In this document: one piece after another, positions 26,372-34,959 of the stretch
Numbering within the stretch: position 1 is the stretch's first letter
Layout of the letters: every line of letters begins with the position of its first letter
From: Microbacterium esteraromaticum
GTDB lineage: Bacteria > Actinomycetota > Actinomycetes > Actinomycetales > Microbacteriaceae
Direction of reading: 5' to 3'
DNA: 64,000 nt
Assembly (NCBI RefSeq): GCF_028747645.1
Contig: NZ_CP118100.1
Span: 2,852,001-2,916,000 of the forward strand
Notes under the pieces: model-generated
What the model was told of the DNA's origin: nothing
Database searches by the model: none
What the model saw: the letters and a program-made list of their open reading frames with translations, nothing else
Made by a program: the position numbers and the translations under genes

Positions 26372-26420
26372 CACGACAGCAGAAGGCCCCCTCGCTCACG
26401 CGAGGGGGCCTTCTCTGTCG
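26372..26420. terminator. Bidirectional terminator hairpin
   Basis: A 22-base-pair stem with a single bulged C: ACGACAG and AGAAGGCCCCCTCGC, loop TCAC, then the complements. It separates the convergent kinase operon and ABC transporter operon and would stop polymerase from both sides. Confidence 0.9.
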
Positions 26421-26427
26421 TGTCAGA

Positions 26428-27423
26428 TCACTCGTAGAGGACTGCCGCGATCTTCGGGTCGTCGATGTTGTCGGCGTCGTACCAGTACGAGCCGGTGTCG
26501 TAGAACTCATCGAGCGTCTCGCCGTTGGCCGCGGCCACGGCCGACTCGACGGTGCGGGCACCGATGCCGATCGGGTCCTGGGTGATGGCACCGGCCATCG
26601 TGCCGTCCTTAATCGCGTTGACCTGAGCGGCACCCGAGTCGAAGCCGATGATCGTCAACTCACCCTTGGCCAGCCCGAGCTCCTTGACCGCGTTCACCAC
26701 ACCGATGGCCGAGCCCTCGTTGGTGCCGTAGATGCCCTTGAGGTCGGGGTGTGCGGCGATCATGCTCTTGGCGATGTCGGCCGACTTCAGGTGGTCACCA
26801 TCGCCGTACTGGATGTCGACGATCGTGATGTCGGGGTAGTCGGCCTCGATCTTCTCGACGAAGCCGTCACGACGCTCGACACCGGTCGAGTTGATCTGCG
26901 AGTGGCCGACGATGGCGACTTCGCCCTCGCCGCCGATCAGCTCGGCCATGTGCTCGGCTGCCAGTGCACCGGCGGCCTTGCCGTCAGTGGCGGCCAGGCT
27001 GAGCCCGACGTCACCGTTGCAGGGGGCGTCGAAGTAGACAACCGGGATGTCCTTCGACTTCGCCTGCTCGAGCGGGGCGACGCACGCCTCGGGGTCGAGT
27101 GCCGCGTAGCCGATGGCGTCGGGGTTGTTGTTGATCGCGGTGGTCAGCATGTCGAGCTGCTGAGCGATCTCGGTCTCGGCAGCGGGGCCCTCGAACGTGA
27201 CGCGCACGCCGAGCTCCTCGGCCTTCTGCTCGGCTCCCGTCTTGACGGCCTGCCAGAACTGGTGCTGGAAGCCCTTCGAGACGAGGGCGATGTACATCTC
27301 GCCGTCGTTGCCGGACTCGCCCGCGGGGCTCTCGCTGACCACATCGCCACCACCGCAGCCGGCGAGGGCGATAGCGGAGGCTGCGACGATCGCCGCGAAC
27401 GCGGTCTTCTTACCAAATCGCAT
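26428..27423 (-). CDS. Ribose-type sugar ABC transporter substrate-binding lipoprotein
   Basis: Periplasmic-binding protein of the RbsB (CUT2) type, 331 residues, outside the membrane. Signal peptide with lipobox ALAGC (MRFGKKTAFAAIVAASAIALAGC). The mature protein has YIALVSKGFQHQFWQAVKTG, PDAIGYAALDPEACVAPL, GIYGTNEGSAIGVVNAV and ITQDPIGIG, normal for the family. It is the third gene of the operon ATPase-permease-SBP, with a 138-base gap before it that contains a small hairpin. The sugar is unknown; the operator in front of the operon ties it to the kinase regulon. Confidence 0.94.
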   Translation of the reverse strand: MRFGKKTAFAAIVAASAIALAGCGGGDVVSESPAGESGNDGEMYIALVSKGFQHQFWQAVKTGAEQKAEELGVRVTFEGPAAETEIAQQLDMLTTAINNNPDAIGYAALDPEACVAPLEQAKSKDIPVVYFDAPCNGDVGLSLAATDGKAAGALAAEHMAELIGGEGEVAIVGHSQINSTGVERRDGFVEKIEADYPDITIVDIQYGDGDHLKSADIAKSMIAAHPDLKGIYGTNEGSAIGVVNAVKELGLAKGELTIIGFDSGAAQVNAIKDGTMAGAITQDPIGIGARTVESAVAAANGETLDEFYDTGSYWYDADNIDDPKIAAVLYE

Positions 27424-27446
27424 GGAAACTCCATTGTTCTCTGTGT

Positions 27447-27462
27447 GCCGACCGAGGTCGGC
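27447..27462 (-). other. Small intercistronic hairpin before the binding-protein gene
   Basis: GCCGACC-GA-GGTCGGC forms a short perfect stem 24 bases upstream of the ATG. It might protect the downstream message or separate expression of the binding protein from the permease; it has no U-tract and is not a classical terminator. Confidence 0.35.
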
Positions 27463-27561
27463 GGTGTGGACATCTGGTGCTGTGCCGTGCGGATCGCTCC
27501 GCGGGTTCGGCCGGAGCCGATCGGGTGGTGACAGGCACGGGTATCGCCGCCACCCGAATCA

Positions 27562-28593
27562 TCAGGTGCGCTGTCGGTTGCGCAGCGAGTCGAAGAACAC
27601 CGCCAGCAGCACGACCACGCCGACCACGACGTTCTGCCATTCGGTCTGGATCGACATGATCCGCAGGCCGTTGACGAGCACGCTCATGATCAGCGCACCG
27701 ATCACGGTGCCGACGATCGATCCGCGCCCTCCCAGCAGCGAGGTGCCGCCGATGATCACGGCCGCGATGGCCTGCAGTTCGTAGCCCATGCCGATCTGGG
27801 GCTGGGCGGAGTCCAGTCGCGAGGCGATGACGACACCAGCCACGCCGACGAACGCACCCGCGAACATGTAGACGAAGATCGTCCAGCGGCGGGTGTTCAC
27901 ACCCGAGAGCCGCGTGGCCTCTTCATTCGAGCCGATCGCGAAGGTGTAGCGGCCGAGCAGCGTCTTCGACAGCACGAGCGCCGCGACGACCGCGAGCACC
28001 AGCGTGATCAGCACGGCGTTCGGGATGCCGGGGATCAGCGTTCCCAGCGCGATGCGCTTGAACTCGGGCGCCGACGTCGAGAAGTAGATGGGTCGCACGT
28101 TCGAGATCACCAGCGCCAGGCCACCGGCGATCATCATCATCGCCAGCGTGGCGATGAACGGGGGCAGTCGCAGGATGGTGATGTTCACACCGTTGACGAG
28201 CCCCATCAGCACGCCGGTGGCGATTCCGCCGAGCACGCCGACCCAGATCGGCATGCCCCAGTTCGTGATGAACACACCCGTCATCACGGCCGAGAGCGCC
28301 ATGCCGGTTCCCAGCGACAGGTCGATGCCGCCGGTGATGATGACGAAGGTGGTGCCGAGTGCGAGGATCGCGATCACCGCGGTCGACAGCAGCACCGTGG
28401 TGAGGTTGCTGACGGTGAAGAAGGCGGGGCTGGCGATGGAGAAGAAGATCACCAGCACGATCAGCGTGCCGAACGCCAGCGACTGCTGCAGCTGTCGCTT
28501 CAGCGCTCCGGCGATGTCGCGCTTGTCGGTGTTCTCTGTCACGGCCTGCTGAACGACGGTCGTCGTCGATCCGGGCTGCTGGGGCGTGCTCAT
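27562..28593 (-). CDS. Ribose-type ABC transporter permease
   Basis: Membrane subunit of a CUT2 importer (RbsC family), 343 residues with eight to ten hydrophobic helices. Family stretches: IITGGIDLSLGTGMALSAV, INPNA-like region replaced by NEEATRLSGVNTRRWTIFVY, and GGTSLLGGRGSIVGTVIGAL. It overlaps the ATPase stop by four bases, so the two subunits are coupled. It exports nothing; it imports the sugar delivered by the downstream-encoded lipoprotein. Confidence 0.94.
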   Translation of the reverse strand: MSTPQQPGSTTTVVQQAVTENTDKRDIAGALKRQLQQSLAFGTLIVLVIFFSIASPAFFTVSNLTTVLLSTAVIAILALGTTFVIITGGIDLSLGTGMALSAVMTGVFITNWGMPIWVGVLGGIATGVLMGLVNGVNITILRLPPFIATLAMMMIAGGLALVISNVRPIYFSTSAPEFKRIALGTLIPGIPNAVLITLVLAVVAALVLSKTLLGRYTFAIGSNEEATRLSGVNTRRWTIFVYMFAGAFVGVAGVVIASRLDSAQPQIGMGYELQAIAAVIIGGTSLLGGRGSIVGTVIGALIMSVLVNGLRIMSIQTEWQNVVVGVVVLLAVFFDSLRNRQRT

Positions 28594-30095
28594 TGTTCTT
28601 CCTCCCCGTGGGCGGCGAGCTGCATGATCTTCTCCTGGCTTGCTTCCTCATTGCGGAGCGTTCCGGTGATCCTGCCGTTGGCGAACACGGCGATGCGGTT
28701 CGCGACGCGCAGGATCTCGGGCAGCTCCGACGAGATGACGATGATGGACTTGCCCGATGCCGCGAGCTGCTGCATCAGACGGTAGATCTCCTCTTTGGCA
28801 CCGACGTCGATCCCTCGGGTGGGCTCGTCGAAGATGAGGATGTCGCAGTCGCGCATCAGCCAGCGGGCGATGACGACCTTCTGTTGGTTGCCGCCCGAGA
28901 GCAGCTTGACGATCTGGTTGACCGAGGGCGTCTTCACGCGCAGCTGCTGCACGTACTCCTTGGTCTGGTTCTTCGCCTTGCGGTCGCCCATCCAGCCGAT
29001 CGCATTGGCGTAGGAGTCGAGCGAGGCGAGCACCGTGTTGAACGTGACGTCCTGGTCGAGCATCAGCCCGAGCAGCTTGCGGTCCTCCGAGAGGTAGCCG
29101 ATGCCGCGCTTGACGGCGTCCTCGGGCTGGCGGATGCGGGCGACCTTGCCGGCGACACTGACGGTGCCTGCGTCCTTTCGGTCGGCACCGATCACGGCAC
29201 GGGCCGTCTCGGTGCGACCAGCACCCATGAGTCCCGCGAAGCCGAGGATCTCGCCCCGGTGCAGTTGGAACGACACGTCCTTCAGCAGGGCTTTGGTCGA
29301 CAGCCCCTGCACGTCGAGCACCACCGGGTCGTCGAGGTGTTCACGCGCCTCGGGGCGGGTGCCCTCGTCGATCGCGCGGCCGACCATCATCTCGATGATG
29401 CGCGGGATGCTGATCTCGGATTTCTCGAGCGAGCCGATGTACGCGCCGTCGCGCAGCACGCTGACCCGATCGGCGAGACGACGCAGCTCGTCCATGCGGT
29501 GCGAGATGTAGACGATGCCCGTGCCGCGCTGCTTGAGCTGCTCGATCAGCACGAACAGGGTCTCGACCTCGGTATCGGTCAGCGCCGACGTGGGCTCGTC
29601 CATGATCAGCACCTTGGCGTTGAACGACAGCGCCTTGGCGATCTCGACCATCTGCTGCTCGGCGACGGTCAGCTCGCCCACCTTCTGTCGTGCGTCCAGG
29701 CGGATGCCCAGACGTGCCAGCAGCTCGTCGGTCTGCTTGTTCAGCGCACGCTCCGAAAGGAACGGACCGGTCTTGGGCTCGCGGCCGATGTAGATGTTCT
29801 GGGCGACCGTGAGGTCGGGCATCATGTTCAGTTCCTGGTGGATGATCGTGATCCCCAGTTGCTGGGCCTGCAGCGGGCTGGTCAGCTCGACCGGCTGCCC
29901 TTCGAAGTGGATGGTGCCCTCATCGCGGGTGTAGATGCCCGAGAGGATCTTCATCAGGGTCGACTTGCCGGCGCCGTTCTCTCCGACGAGAACGAGCACC
30001 TCGCCCGACCGCACCTCGAGGTTCACATCCTGAAGCGCCTGCACACCGGGGAACCCTTTGCTGATCCCGGCCATGCGGAGGATGGGTTCGGTCAT
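28590..30095 (-). CDS. Ribose-type ABC transporter ATPase (two ABC domains)
   Basis: A 501-residue fused ATPase of RbsA/XylG type. N-terminal domain: Walker A GENGAGKSTLMKIL, Walker B VLIMDEPTSALTD. C-terminal domain: the degenerate Walker A GLMGAGRTETARAV, signature LSGGNQQKVVIARWL and Walker B ILIFDEPTRGIDVG. The asymmetry between the halves is normal for CUT2 ATPases. First gene of the importer operon; its promoter region carries the operator at 30227-30251 and a TGTATCTAA direct repeat. Confidence 0.95.
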   Translation of the reverse strand: MTEPILRMAGISKGFPGVQALQDVNLEVRSGEVLVLVGENGAGKSTLMKILSGIYTRDEGTIHFEGQPVELTSPLQAQQLGITIIHQELNMMPDLTVAQNIYIGREPKTGPFLSERALNKQTDELLARLGIRLDARQKVGELTVAEQQMVEIAKALSFNAKVLIMDEPTSALTDTEVETLFVLIEQLKQRGTGIVYISHRMDELRRLADRVSVLRDGAYIGSLEKSEISIPRIIEMMVGRAIDEGTRPEAREHLDDPVVLDVQGLSTKALLKDVSFQLHRGEILGFAGLMGAGRTETARAVIGADRKDAGTVSVAGKVARIRQPEDAVKRGIGYLSEDRKLLGLMLDQDVTFNTVLASLDSYANAIGWMGDRKAKNQTKEYVQQLRVKTPSVNQIVKLLSGGNQQKVVIARWLMRDCDILIFDEPTRGIDVGAKEEIYRLMQQLAASGKSIIVISSELPEILRVANRIAVFANGRITGTLRNEEASQEKIMQLAAHGEEEQ

Positions 30096-30187
30096 GTTGC
30101 CCTACTCCCTCGGAGGTTGCGGACCCCTCTTGGAATCCATTTCAAACATCGGGTCAATTGTGCGCTTCTCGCGGTTCCGATGCAAGT

Positions 30188-30206
30188 TGTATCTAAATGT
30201 ATCTAA
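30188..30206 (-). repeat. Tandem TGTATCTAA motif upstream of the importer
   Basis: TGTATCTAA occurs at 30188-30196 and again at 30198-30206, exactly one helical turn apart. Such spacing suggests side-by-side binding of a regulator on one DNA face. It lies between the palindromic operator and the ATPase gene. Confidence 0.5.
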
Positions 30207-30226
30207 GAATTCGCGGTTGCGCCAGA

Positions 30227-30251
30227 CCTGTAATAACAAGTTGATTACAGG
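30227..30251. promoter_or_regulatory. Regulon operator copy 2 (importer operon)
   Basis: CCTGTAATAACAAG at 30227-30240 matches the shared operator. An additional half gives a larger symmetric arrangement, CCTGTAAT (30227-30234) and ATTACAGG (30244-30251), with nine bases between them. It sits just behind the 3' end of the epimerase gene and in front of the importer operon. Confidence 0.7.
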
Positions 30252-30254
30252 GCA

Positions 30255-31124
30255 TCAGTGCAACGCGATCGACTCCACGGCGACGAGCTTGTCGCGGATG
30301 AACCGGTTGGCGTGCGCCCCCAGCTCGTCACTATCGGTCCAGAGATTCCGCCAGATTCCGAGCATCCGGCTGAGGTCCTCGGCGACCACCGCCGACGAGA
30401 ACGACTCGAACACGATCGGGCCGTCGTAGCCGATACGGCCGAGTGCTTTGAAGAACGCATCGAAGTCGACCGTGCCGGTACCCAGGTACCCGCGGTGACT
30501 CTCACCGATGTGCACGTAGCGCAACAGCTCGGCGGCATCCAGCACAGGAGCGGTCATATCCGACTCCTCGATGTTCATGTGGTACGTGTCGAGGTGAATG
30601 CCGAGCCCCGGCCGATCGACCTGTCCCACGTACTCGACCGCCTGCCTCGCGGTGTTGAGCACATTGGTCTCGTAGCGGTTGACCACCTCGAGCGACACCT
30701 GCACGCCCCGCGACGCCGCATGATCGACGACGCGTGCGATCGACCGCTGACTGCGTGCGACACCGGCCTCCGAAACAGGAAGCATGTACTTCTTCATCGC
30801 CGAGTAGATCACTCCGCAGAAATGTGTCCCGCCCAGATCGGCCAGCACATCGACCGCCCGCATCAGCAGCGCTTCGCCCGCCGCGACCACCGCGGGGTCG
30901 TCGCTGGTGACATCGGTCGCATCCGACAACCCCAGTGAGGCGCTCACAGCCAGGCCGTGCTCGTCGAGCGCGCGCCGCGCGGCACCGACGTCGAAGGCGA
31001 ACGGGTCCATCAGGGGGAACTCGATCAGGTCGAAACCCGCCTCGGCGGTCTTGCGCACCGCCCGTTCGATCCCGGCGGCGTCGAACGTGCCCGTCCACAC
31101 CAGTCCATGGCATCCGATGTTCAT
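30255..31124 (-). CDS. Ketose 3-epimerase-like TIM-barrel protein
   Basis: A 289-residue sugar phosphate isomerase/epimerase-fold protein with the pattern of D-tagatose/D-psicose/L-ribulose 3-epimerases. Metal ligands expected: Glu in SLEVVNRYET, Asp in HLDTYHMNIEE, His in RYVHIGESHRGYLGTG and Glu in IVFESFS. It should epimerise a free ketose at C3 with Mn or Co, in the cytoplasm. ATG at 31124 is chosen because AAAGGAG is five bases upstream; the GTG one codon earlier is too close. It follows the FucU gene in the fuc operon. Confidence 0.82.
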   Translation of the reverse strand: MNIGCHGLVWTGTFDAAGIERAVRKTAEAGFDLIEFPLMDPFAFDVGAARRALDEHGLAVSASLGLSDATDVTSDDPAVVAAGEALLMRAVDVLADLGGTHFCGVIYSAMKKYMLPVSEAGVARSQRSIARVVDHAASRGVQVSLEVVNRYETNVLNTARQAVEYVGQVDRPGLGIHLDTYHMNIEESDMTAPVLDAAELLRYVHIGESHRGYLGTGTVDFDAFFKALGRIGYDGPIVFESFSSAVVAEDLSRMLGIWRNLWTDSDELGAHANRFIRDKLVAVESIALH

Positions 31125-31189
31125 CACAGCTCCTTTGCTGGGTTCTCTTCACTTCTGTCTGCGTCTACGGCCGCAGCGACCGGGAACCG

Positions 31190-31609
31190 TCAGGCCGACG
31201 GATGCCCGACGACACCCTTGCGCAGCAGGGCGTTGCCGTACTTGCGGGTCTCGCCGGTGCGCACCATCAGATAGGCCCCCTTGGCCACGTCGTAGTACGC
31301 GAAACGCTCCACGAAGCGCGTGGTCTGCACCGTCGTGCCCGCGGCCGTCATCAGTTCGCGCTGCACATCGAGCACCGTCGCGTCGGCCGACTCCATCAGG
31401 TCCATACCCGGGGCGTCATCCAGCGGCAGCACCGAACGGATCGCGGCGACCACCTCGGGCGTCGTCGTGCCCGGCAGGTCGATCACGCGCGCGCCGAGCG
31501 CCCACGCGGGGAAGTGGGCGTCGGCGACGACGACCGCATCGGAGTGCCCCATACGATCGAGGTGCAGCAGCAGTTCACCCGTCAGCAGCGGGTTGATTCC
31601 TTCGAGCAT
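31190..31609 (-). CDS. fucU: L-fucose mutarotase (FucU/RbsD family)
   Basis: Interconverts the anomers of L-fucose or a related sugar, 139 residues. The N-terminal stretch MLEGINPLLTGELLLHLDRM followed by GHSDAVVVADAHFPA matches FucU, with the catalytic His after the first helix, and YYDVAKGAYLMVRTGETRKYGN is the characteristic C-terminal part. Start follows AGAAGGA. It lies between the aldo/keto reductase and epimerase genes in the fucose operon. A second RbsD-fold protein is encoded at 40355-40765, closer to ribose pyranase. Confidence 0.88.
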   Translation of the reverse strand: MLEGINPLLTGELLLHLDRMGHSDAVVVADAHFPAWALGARVIDLPGTTTPEVVAAIRSVLPLDDAPGMDLMESADATVLDVQRELMTAAGTTVQTTRFVERFAYYDVAKGAYLMVRTGETRKYGNALLRKGVVGHPSA

Positions 31610-31635
31610 CGTCGTGTCCTTCTGTCAAGCTCCGG

Positions 31636-32613
31636 TCAGGCGGGAATGAGCCCCTCGGCGGCGAGGTTCTGCCACAGCTCCGCCGGAATCGGCAGCGCCG
31701 CGTACTCGGCGTTCTGCGCAAGCTGGGCGGGCCGGCTGCCACCGACGACAACCGAACGCACGGCGTCGGCCTGCAGAGGGAATTGGATCGCCGCGGCGGG
31801 GAGCGGCACGCCGTGGTCCTTGCAGATATCGGCGATGCGCACCAGGCGGTCCCACAGCTGCTCGGGCAGCTGGCCGTACTCGTAGCGCCCGTCACGGGTC
31901 GGCTCGCTCTTCGCGAGCAGCCCCGAATTGAACACCGACGCAGCGACGATGCCCGTGCCGCGCTCATCACACGCCGGCAGCACCTCGGCCGCAGCCGGCT
32001 GCTCCAGCAGGGTGTAGCGGCCGGCGACCATGATGATGTCGAGGTCGGCTTCGCGCACGGCCCGAGTCAGGGCATCCGACACCATCGATCCGATGCCGAT
32101 CGCGGTCACCGCGCCCTCGCCACGCACCTTCTCAAGCGCCGGGAACGCCTCGGCCAGCGCGAGATCGAGATCATGCCGCTCGGGGTCATGCAGGTAGAGC
32201 AGATCGATGCGGTCGAGCCCCAGGCGCTCCTGCGACTCGGCAATGCTGGCGCGGATGCCCGCCTCGGTGAAGTCCCACTCGCGACGCAGGTCGTCAGGCA
32301 CATGGAAGTCGTTGTCGGTGTCGAGTCCGCCGGACTGGTGCTCGGGGTTCGGGCGCAGCAGACGCCCGGCCTTGGTCGAGACGACGAACTCGTCGCGCGG
32401 CTTCGTCTGCAAGAAGGCGCCCAGGCGCTTCTCGGAGAGCCCCAGCCCGTAATGCGGCGCAGTGTCGAAGTAGCGGATGCCCGCATCCCAGGCCGCCTCG
32501 AGCACCGCCCAGGCCTCATCGTCGGTGAGCGACCGGAACAGGTTGCCGACGTTGGCGGCACCGTACCCGAGCGTCGGCAGGGCGAGGTCAGTGGATTCCG
32601 CGTCAGTCAACAA
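31636..32613 (-). CDS. Aldo/keto reductase, probable L-fucose dehydrogenase
   Basis: NAD(P)-dependent oxidoreductase, about 325 residues. AKR catalytic residues: Asp/Tyr in [14 protein letters not shown], Lys in [10 protein letters not shown], His in [13 protein letters not shown]-type L-fucose dehydrogenases open the oxidative L-fucose pathway by making L-fuconolactone; that role is inferred from the surrounding lactonase, dehydratase and hydrolase genes. I place the start at TTG, overlapping the dehydratase gene by about 11 bases, with GGACGGGG upstream; a second TTG codon follows at once. Confidence 0.83.
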   Translation of the reverse strand: MLTDAESTDLALPTLGYGAANVGNLFRSLTDDEAWAVLEAAWDAGIRYFDTAPHYGLGLSEKRLGAFLQTKPRDEFVVSTKAGRLLRPNPEHQSGGLDTDNDFHVPDDLRREWDFTEAGIRASIAESQERLGLDRIDLLYLHDPERHDLDLALAEAFPALEKVRGEGAVTAIGIGSMVSDALTRAVREADLDIIMVAGRYTLLEQPAAAEVLPACDERGTGIVAASVFNSGLLAKSEPTRDGRYEYGQLPEQLWDRLVRIADICKDHGVPLPAAAIQFPLQADAVRSVVVGGSRPAQLAQNAEYAALPIPAELWQNLAAEGLIPA

Positions 32614-33898
32614 CGTGCTGCCCCGTCCAGGTGTACTTTGCAATGCTCTCGGCCTTCATCTCCATGCTCGCGCCAGGCTCAGTCGGCGCCATGTACGACC
32701 CGCCCTGGATGTCGGTGGGGACCACGAAGTGCTCGTGAAGGTGATCGACGTACTCGATCAGGCGCCCCTCACGCGTGCCACTGACGGCCACGAAGTCGAA
32801 CATCGACAGATGCTGCACGGCCTCACACAGGCCCACGCCACCCGCGTGCGGGCACACCGGCTTGTCGAACTTGGCGGCGAGCAGCAGGTTGGCGATGTTC
32901 TCGTTCACTCCGGCGACGCGCACCGAGTCGATCTGCATGACCTCGATGGCCTCGGCCTGCAGCAACTGCTTGAAGATCATCCGGTTCTGAGCGTGCTCGC
33001 CGGTGGCGACGCGGATCGGGGCGACCCCACGGGCGATCTCGGCGTGGCCGAGGATGTCATCGGGGCTGGTGGGCTCTTCGATCCAGGCGGGGTCGAACTC
33101 GGCGAGCGCGTTCACCCACGCGATCGCCTCCGAGACCTCCCAGCGCTGGTTGGCATCGATCGCGATCGGGAAGTCCGGTCCGCACACCTCGCGCGCCTTG
33201 CGGAAACGGCGGATGTCGTCTTCGAGGTCGGCGCCGACCTTGAGCTTGATCTGGGTGAAGCCGTCAGCCATCGCCTCGCGGGCCAGGCGTTCGAGCTTCT
33301 CGTCCGAGTAGCCCAGCCATCCGGGGCTGGTGGTGTAGCCGGGGTATCCGGTGGCCAGCAGCTCGGCCTCGCGCTCTGCGCGACCGGGCACCGCGGCGCG
33401 CAGGATCTCGAGCGCCTCGTCACGGGTCAGCGCGTTGGTCAGGTACCGGAAGTCGACCAGGTCGACGATCTGCTCGGGTGTCATGCGCGAGAGCAGCTGC
33501 CACAGCGGCAGACCAGCGCGCTTGGCCTTGATGTCCCACAGTGCGTTGATCACCGCACCGATCGCCATGTGCATGACGCCCTTCTCGGGGCCGAGCCAGC
33601 GCAACTGCGAGTCGCCGATGATCTCGCGGAACGTACCGCCCATGTCGTCGAGCAGCGGTTCGATCTCGCGCCCGACGAGGTGGCCCGCGAGGGCGTCGAT
33701 CGCGGCGACCTGCACGTCGTTGCCACGGCCGATCGTGAAGACGAAGGAGTGCCCCTCGATGCCGTCGGCCGCATCGGTGCGCACCACCACGTAGGCCGCC
33801 GAGTAGTCGGGGTCGGGGTTCATCGCATCCGAGCCGTCCAGGCTCAACGACGTGGGGAAGCGGATGTCGCTGGTGTCCAGCGCGACGATACGGCTCAC
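32603..33898 (-). CDS. L-fuconate dehydratase (enolase superfamily)
   Basis: Dehydrates L-fuconate to 2-keto-3-deoxy-L-fuconate, Mg-dependent. The 431-residue length and sequence match L-fuconate dehydratases. Key residues: Lys in [16 protein letters not shown], metal ligands Asp in [11 protein letters not shown], Glu in [10 protein letters not shown] and Glu in [10 protein letters not shown], and the His in [15 protein letters not shown] start follows AAGGAGC. It is first in the minus-strand operon dehydratase-AKR-FucU-epimerase, reading from the divergent promoter pair at 33939-33973. It may also take related acids such as D-arabinonate. Confidence 0.9.
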   Translation of the reverse strand: MSRIVALDTSDIRFPTSLSLDGSDAMNPDPDYSAAYVVVRTDAADGIEGHSFVFTIGRGNDVQVAAIDALAGHLVGREIEPLLDDMGGTFREIIGDSQLRWLGPEKGVMHMAIGAVINALWDIKAKRAGLPLWQLLSRMTPEQIVDLVDFRYLTNALTRDEALEILRAAVPGRAEREAELLATGYPGYTTSPGWLGYSDEKLERLAREAMADGFTQIKLKVGADLEDDIRRFRKAREVCGPDFPIAIDANQRWEVSEAIAWVNALAEFDPAWIEEPTSPDDILGHAEIARGVAPIRVATGEHAQNRMIFKQLLQAEAIEVMQIDSVRVAGVNENIANLLLAAKFDKPVCPHAGGVGLCEAVQHLSMFDFVAVSGTREGRLIEYVDHLHEHFVVPTDIQGGSYMAPTEPGASMEMKAESIAKYTWTGQHVVD

Positions 33899-33938
33899 AA
33901 TGCTCCTTCAACGCGTCGGAGTGCCCGACGCAGATCAC

Positions 33939-33973
33939 TTGGAAGTGTAAACATCCGATGTCTATACTGTCAA
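33939..33973. promoter_or_regulatory. Interlocked divergent fuc promoters with central operator
   Basis: Plus strand: TTGGAA (33939-33944), 18-base spacer, TATACT (33963-33968). Minus strand: TTGACA (33973 to 33968), 18-base spacer, TACACT (33949 to 33944). The -35 of each overlaps the -10 of the other. At the exact centre lies the palindrome ACATC-C-GATGT (33951-33961), so one bound regulator would shut both operons. Confidence 0.8.
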
Positions 33974-34021
33974 CGGCGGCAGCCCCTATGGCGCCCGCCC
34001 CCGAAGACGAGAAGGAGAACC

Positions 34022-34915
34022 ATGAAGTTCGCGCGACTTGGCGAGGCCGGAAGAGAGATCCCCGTCGTCATCGACGCAGACCGCACCTTCGATCTGCGCC
34101 CCGTGACATCCGATGTAGACGGCGCGTTCCTGGCCGACGAACCCGTCGCCCGCACCCGCGCCGCGCTCGACGCCGGTGAGCTGACCGAGCTGACCGACGC
34201 CGACCAGCTGCGCATCGGCGCACCGATCGCCCGCCCCAGCACGGTCATCTGCATCGGCCAGAACTACGCCGCCCACGCCCGTGAGTCGGGCTCCGAGCCG
34301 CCCACGGTGCCGATCATGTTCCTGAAGACGCCCAACACCGTCGTCGGCCCGAACGACACCGTGACGATCCCCCGCGGCAGCGAGAAGACCGACTGGGAGG
34401 TCGAGCTCGGCATCGTCATCGGCGCGCGGGCGGCCTACCTCGACTCGGTCGACGAGGCCGCGGCGCACATCGCCGGCTACGTCGTCGCCAACGACGTCTC
34501 CGAGCGGGCCTTCCAGATGGAGGTCTCGGGCGGGCAGTGGTCCAAGGGCAAGATCGCCTTCGGCTTCAACCCCACCGGCCCGTGGTTGGTGACCCCCGAC
34601 GAGGTCGACGTCGACAACCTCACTCTGAAGAGCTTCGTCAACGGCGAGGCCCGACAGGACTCGAACACCAACGACATGATCTTCGACGTGCGCACCATCG
34701 TGCACCACCTGTCGCAGTACGTCACCCTCGAGCCCGGCGACCTCATCCTCACCGGCACCCCGCAGGGCGTCGCCTTCGGCGGCAAGTTCCCGTACCTGAA
34801 GGCCGGCGACGTCGTCGACATCGAGATCGAGGGCCTGGGCGCGCAGCGCCAGCAGTTCGTCGCCTGGGAGCGTGCAAAGTGCGGTGCGCTGAGCGAGCGG
34901 AGCGAGACGAAGTGA
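34022..34915 (+). CDS. Fumarylacetoacetate hydrolase-family protein, probable 2,4-diketo-3-deoxy-L-fuconate hydrolase
   Basis: C-C bond hydrolase of 297 residues that in the oxidative fucose pathway yields pyruvate and L-lactate. FAH-fold signatures: ICIGQNYAAHARES, PIMFLKTPNTVVGPND, the metal-binding Glu pair in DWEVELGIVIG, VANDVSERAFQ and GTPQGVAFG. Start follows AAGGAGA. The last residues, GALSERSETK, come from a GAGCGAGCGGAGCGAGACGA repeat that has become part of the gene end. It overlaps the SDR gene by four bases (GTGA). Confidence 0.9.
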   Translation: MKFARLGEAGREIPVVIDADRTFDLRPVTSDVDGAFLADEPVARTRAALDAGELTELTDADQLRIGAPIARPSTVICIGQNYAAHARESGSEPPTVPIMFLKTPNTVVGPNDTVTIPRGSEKTDWEVELGIVIGARAAYLDSVDEAAAHIAGYVVANDVSERAFQMEVSGGQWSKGKIAFGFNPTGPWLVTPDEVDVDNLTLKSFVNGEARQDSNTNDMIFDVRTIVHHLSQYVTLEPGDLILTGTPQGVAFGGKFPYLKAGDVVDIEIEGLGAQRQQFVAWERAKCGALSERSETK

Positions 34916-34959
34916 GCGGCATCGACCCGGTCGTTGAGCGAGCCGAAGGCGAGACGAGA
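34889..34959. repeat. Pair of GAGCGAGC...GCGAGACGA repeats across a gene junction
   Basis: CTGAGCGAGCGGAGCGAGAC starts at 34889 and a second version, GTTGAGCGAGCCGAAGGCGA, starts at 34933. The first encodes the C-terminus of the hydrolase, the second the N-terminus of the SDR. Similar GAGCGAGCG strings lie in the insert at 1650-1674. Confidence 0.7.

Noticed and set aside
32477..34915. 812-codon open frame on the plus strand
   Set aside because: Only its last part (from ATG 34022) is real, the FAH-family hydrolase. The upstream part is antisense to the L-fuconate dehydratase, and a good ribosome site and promoter fix the true start.
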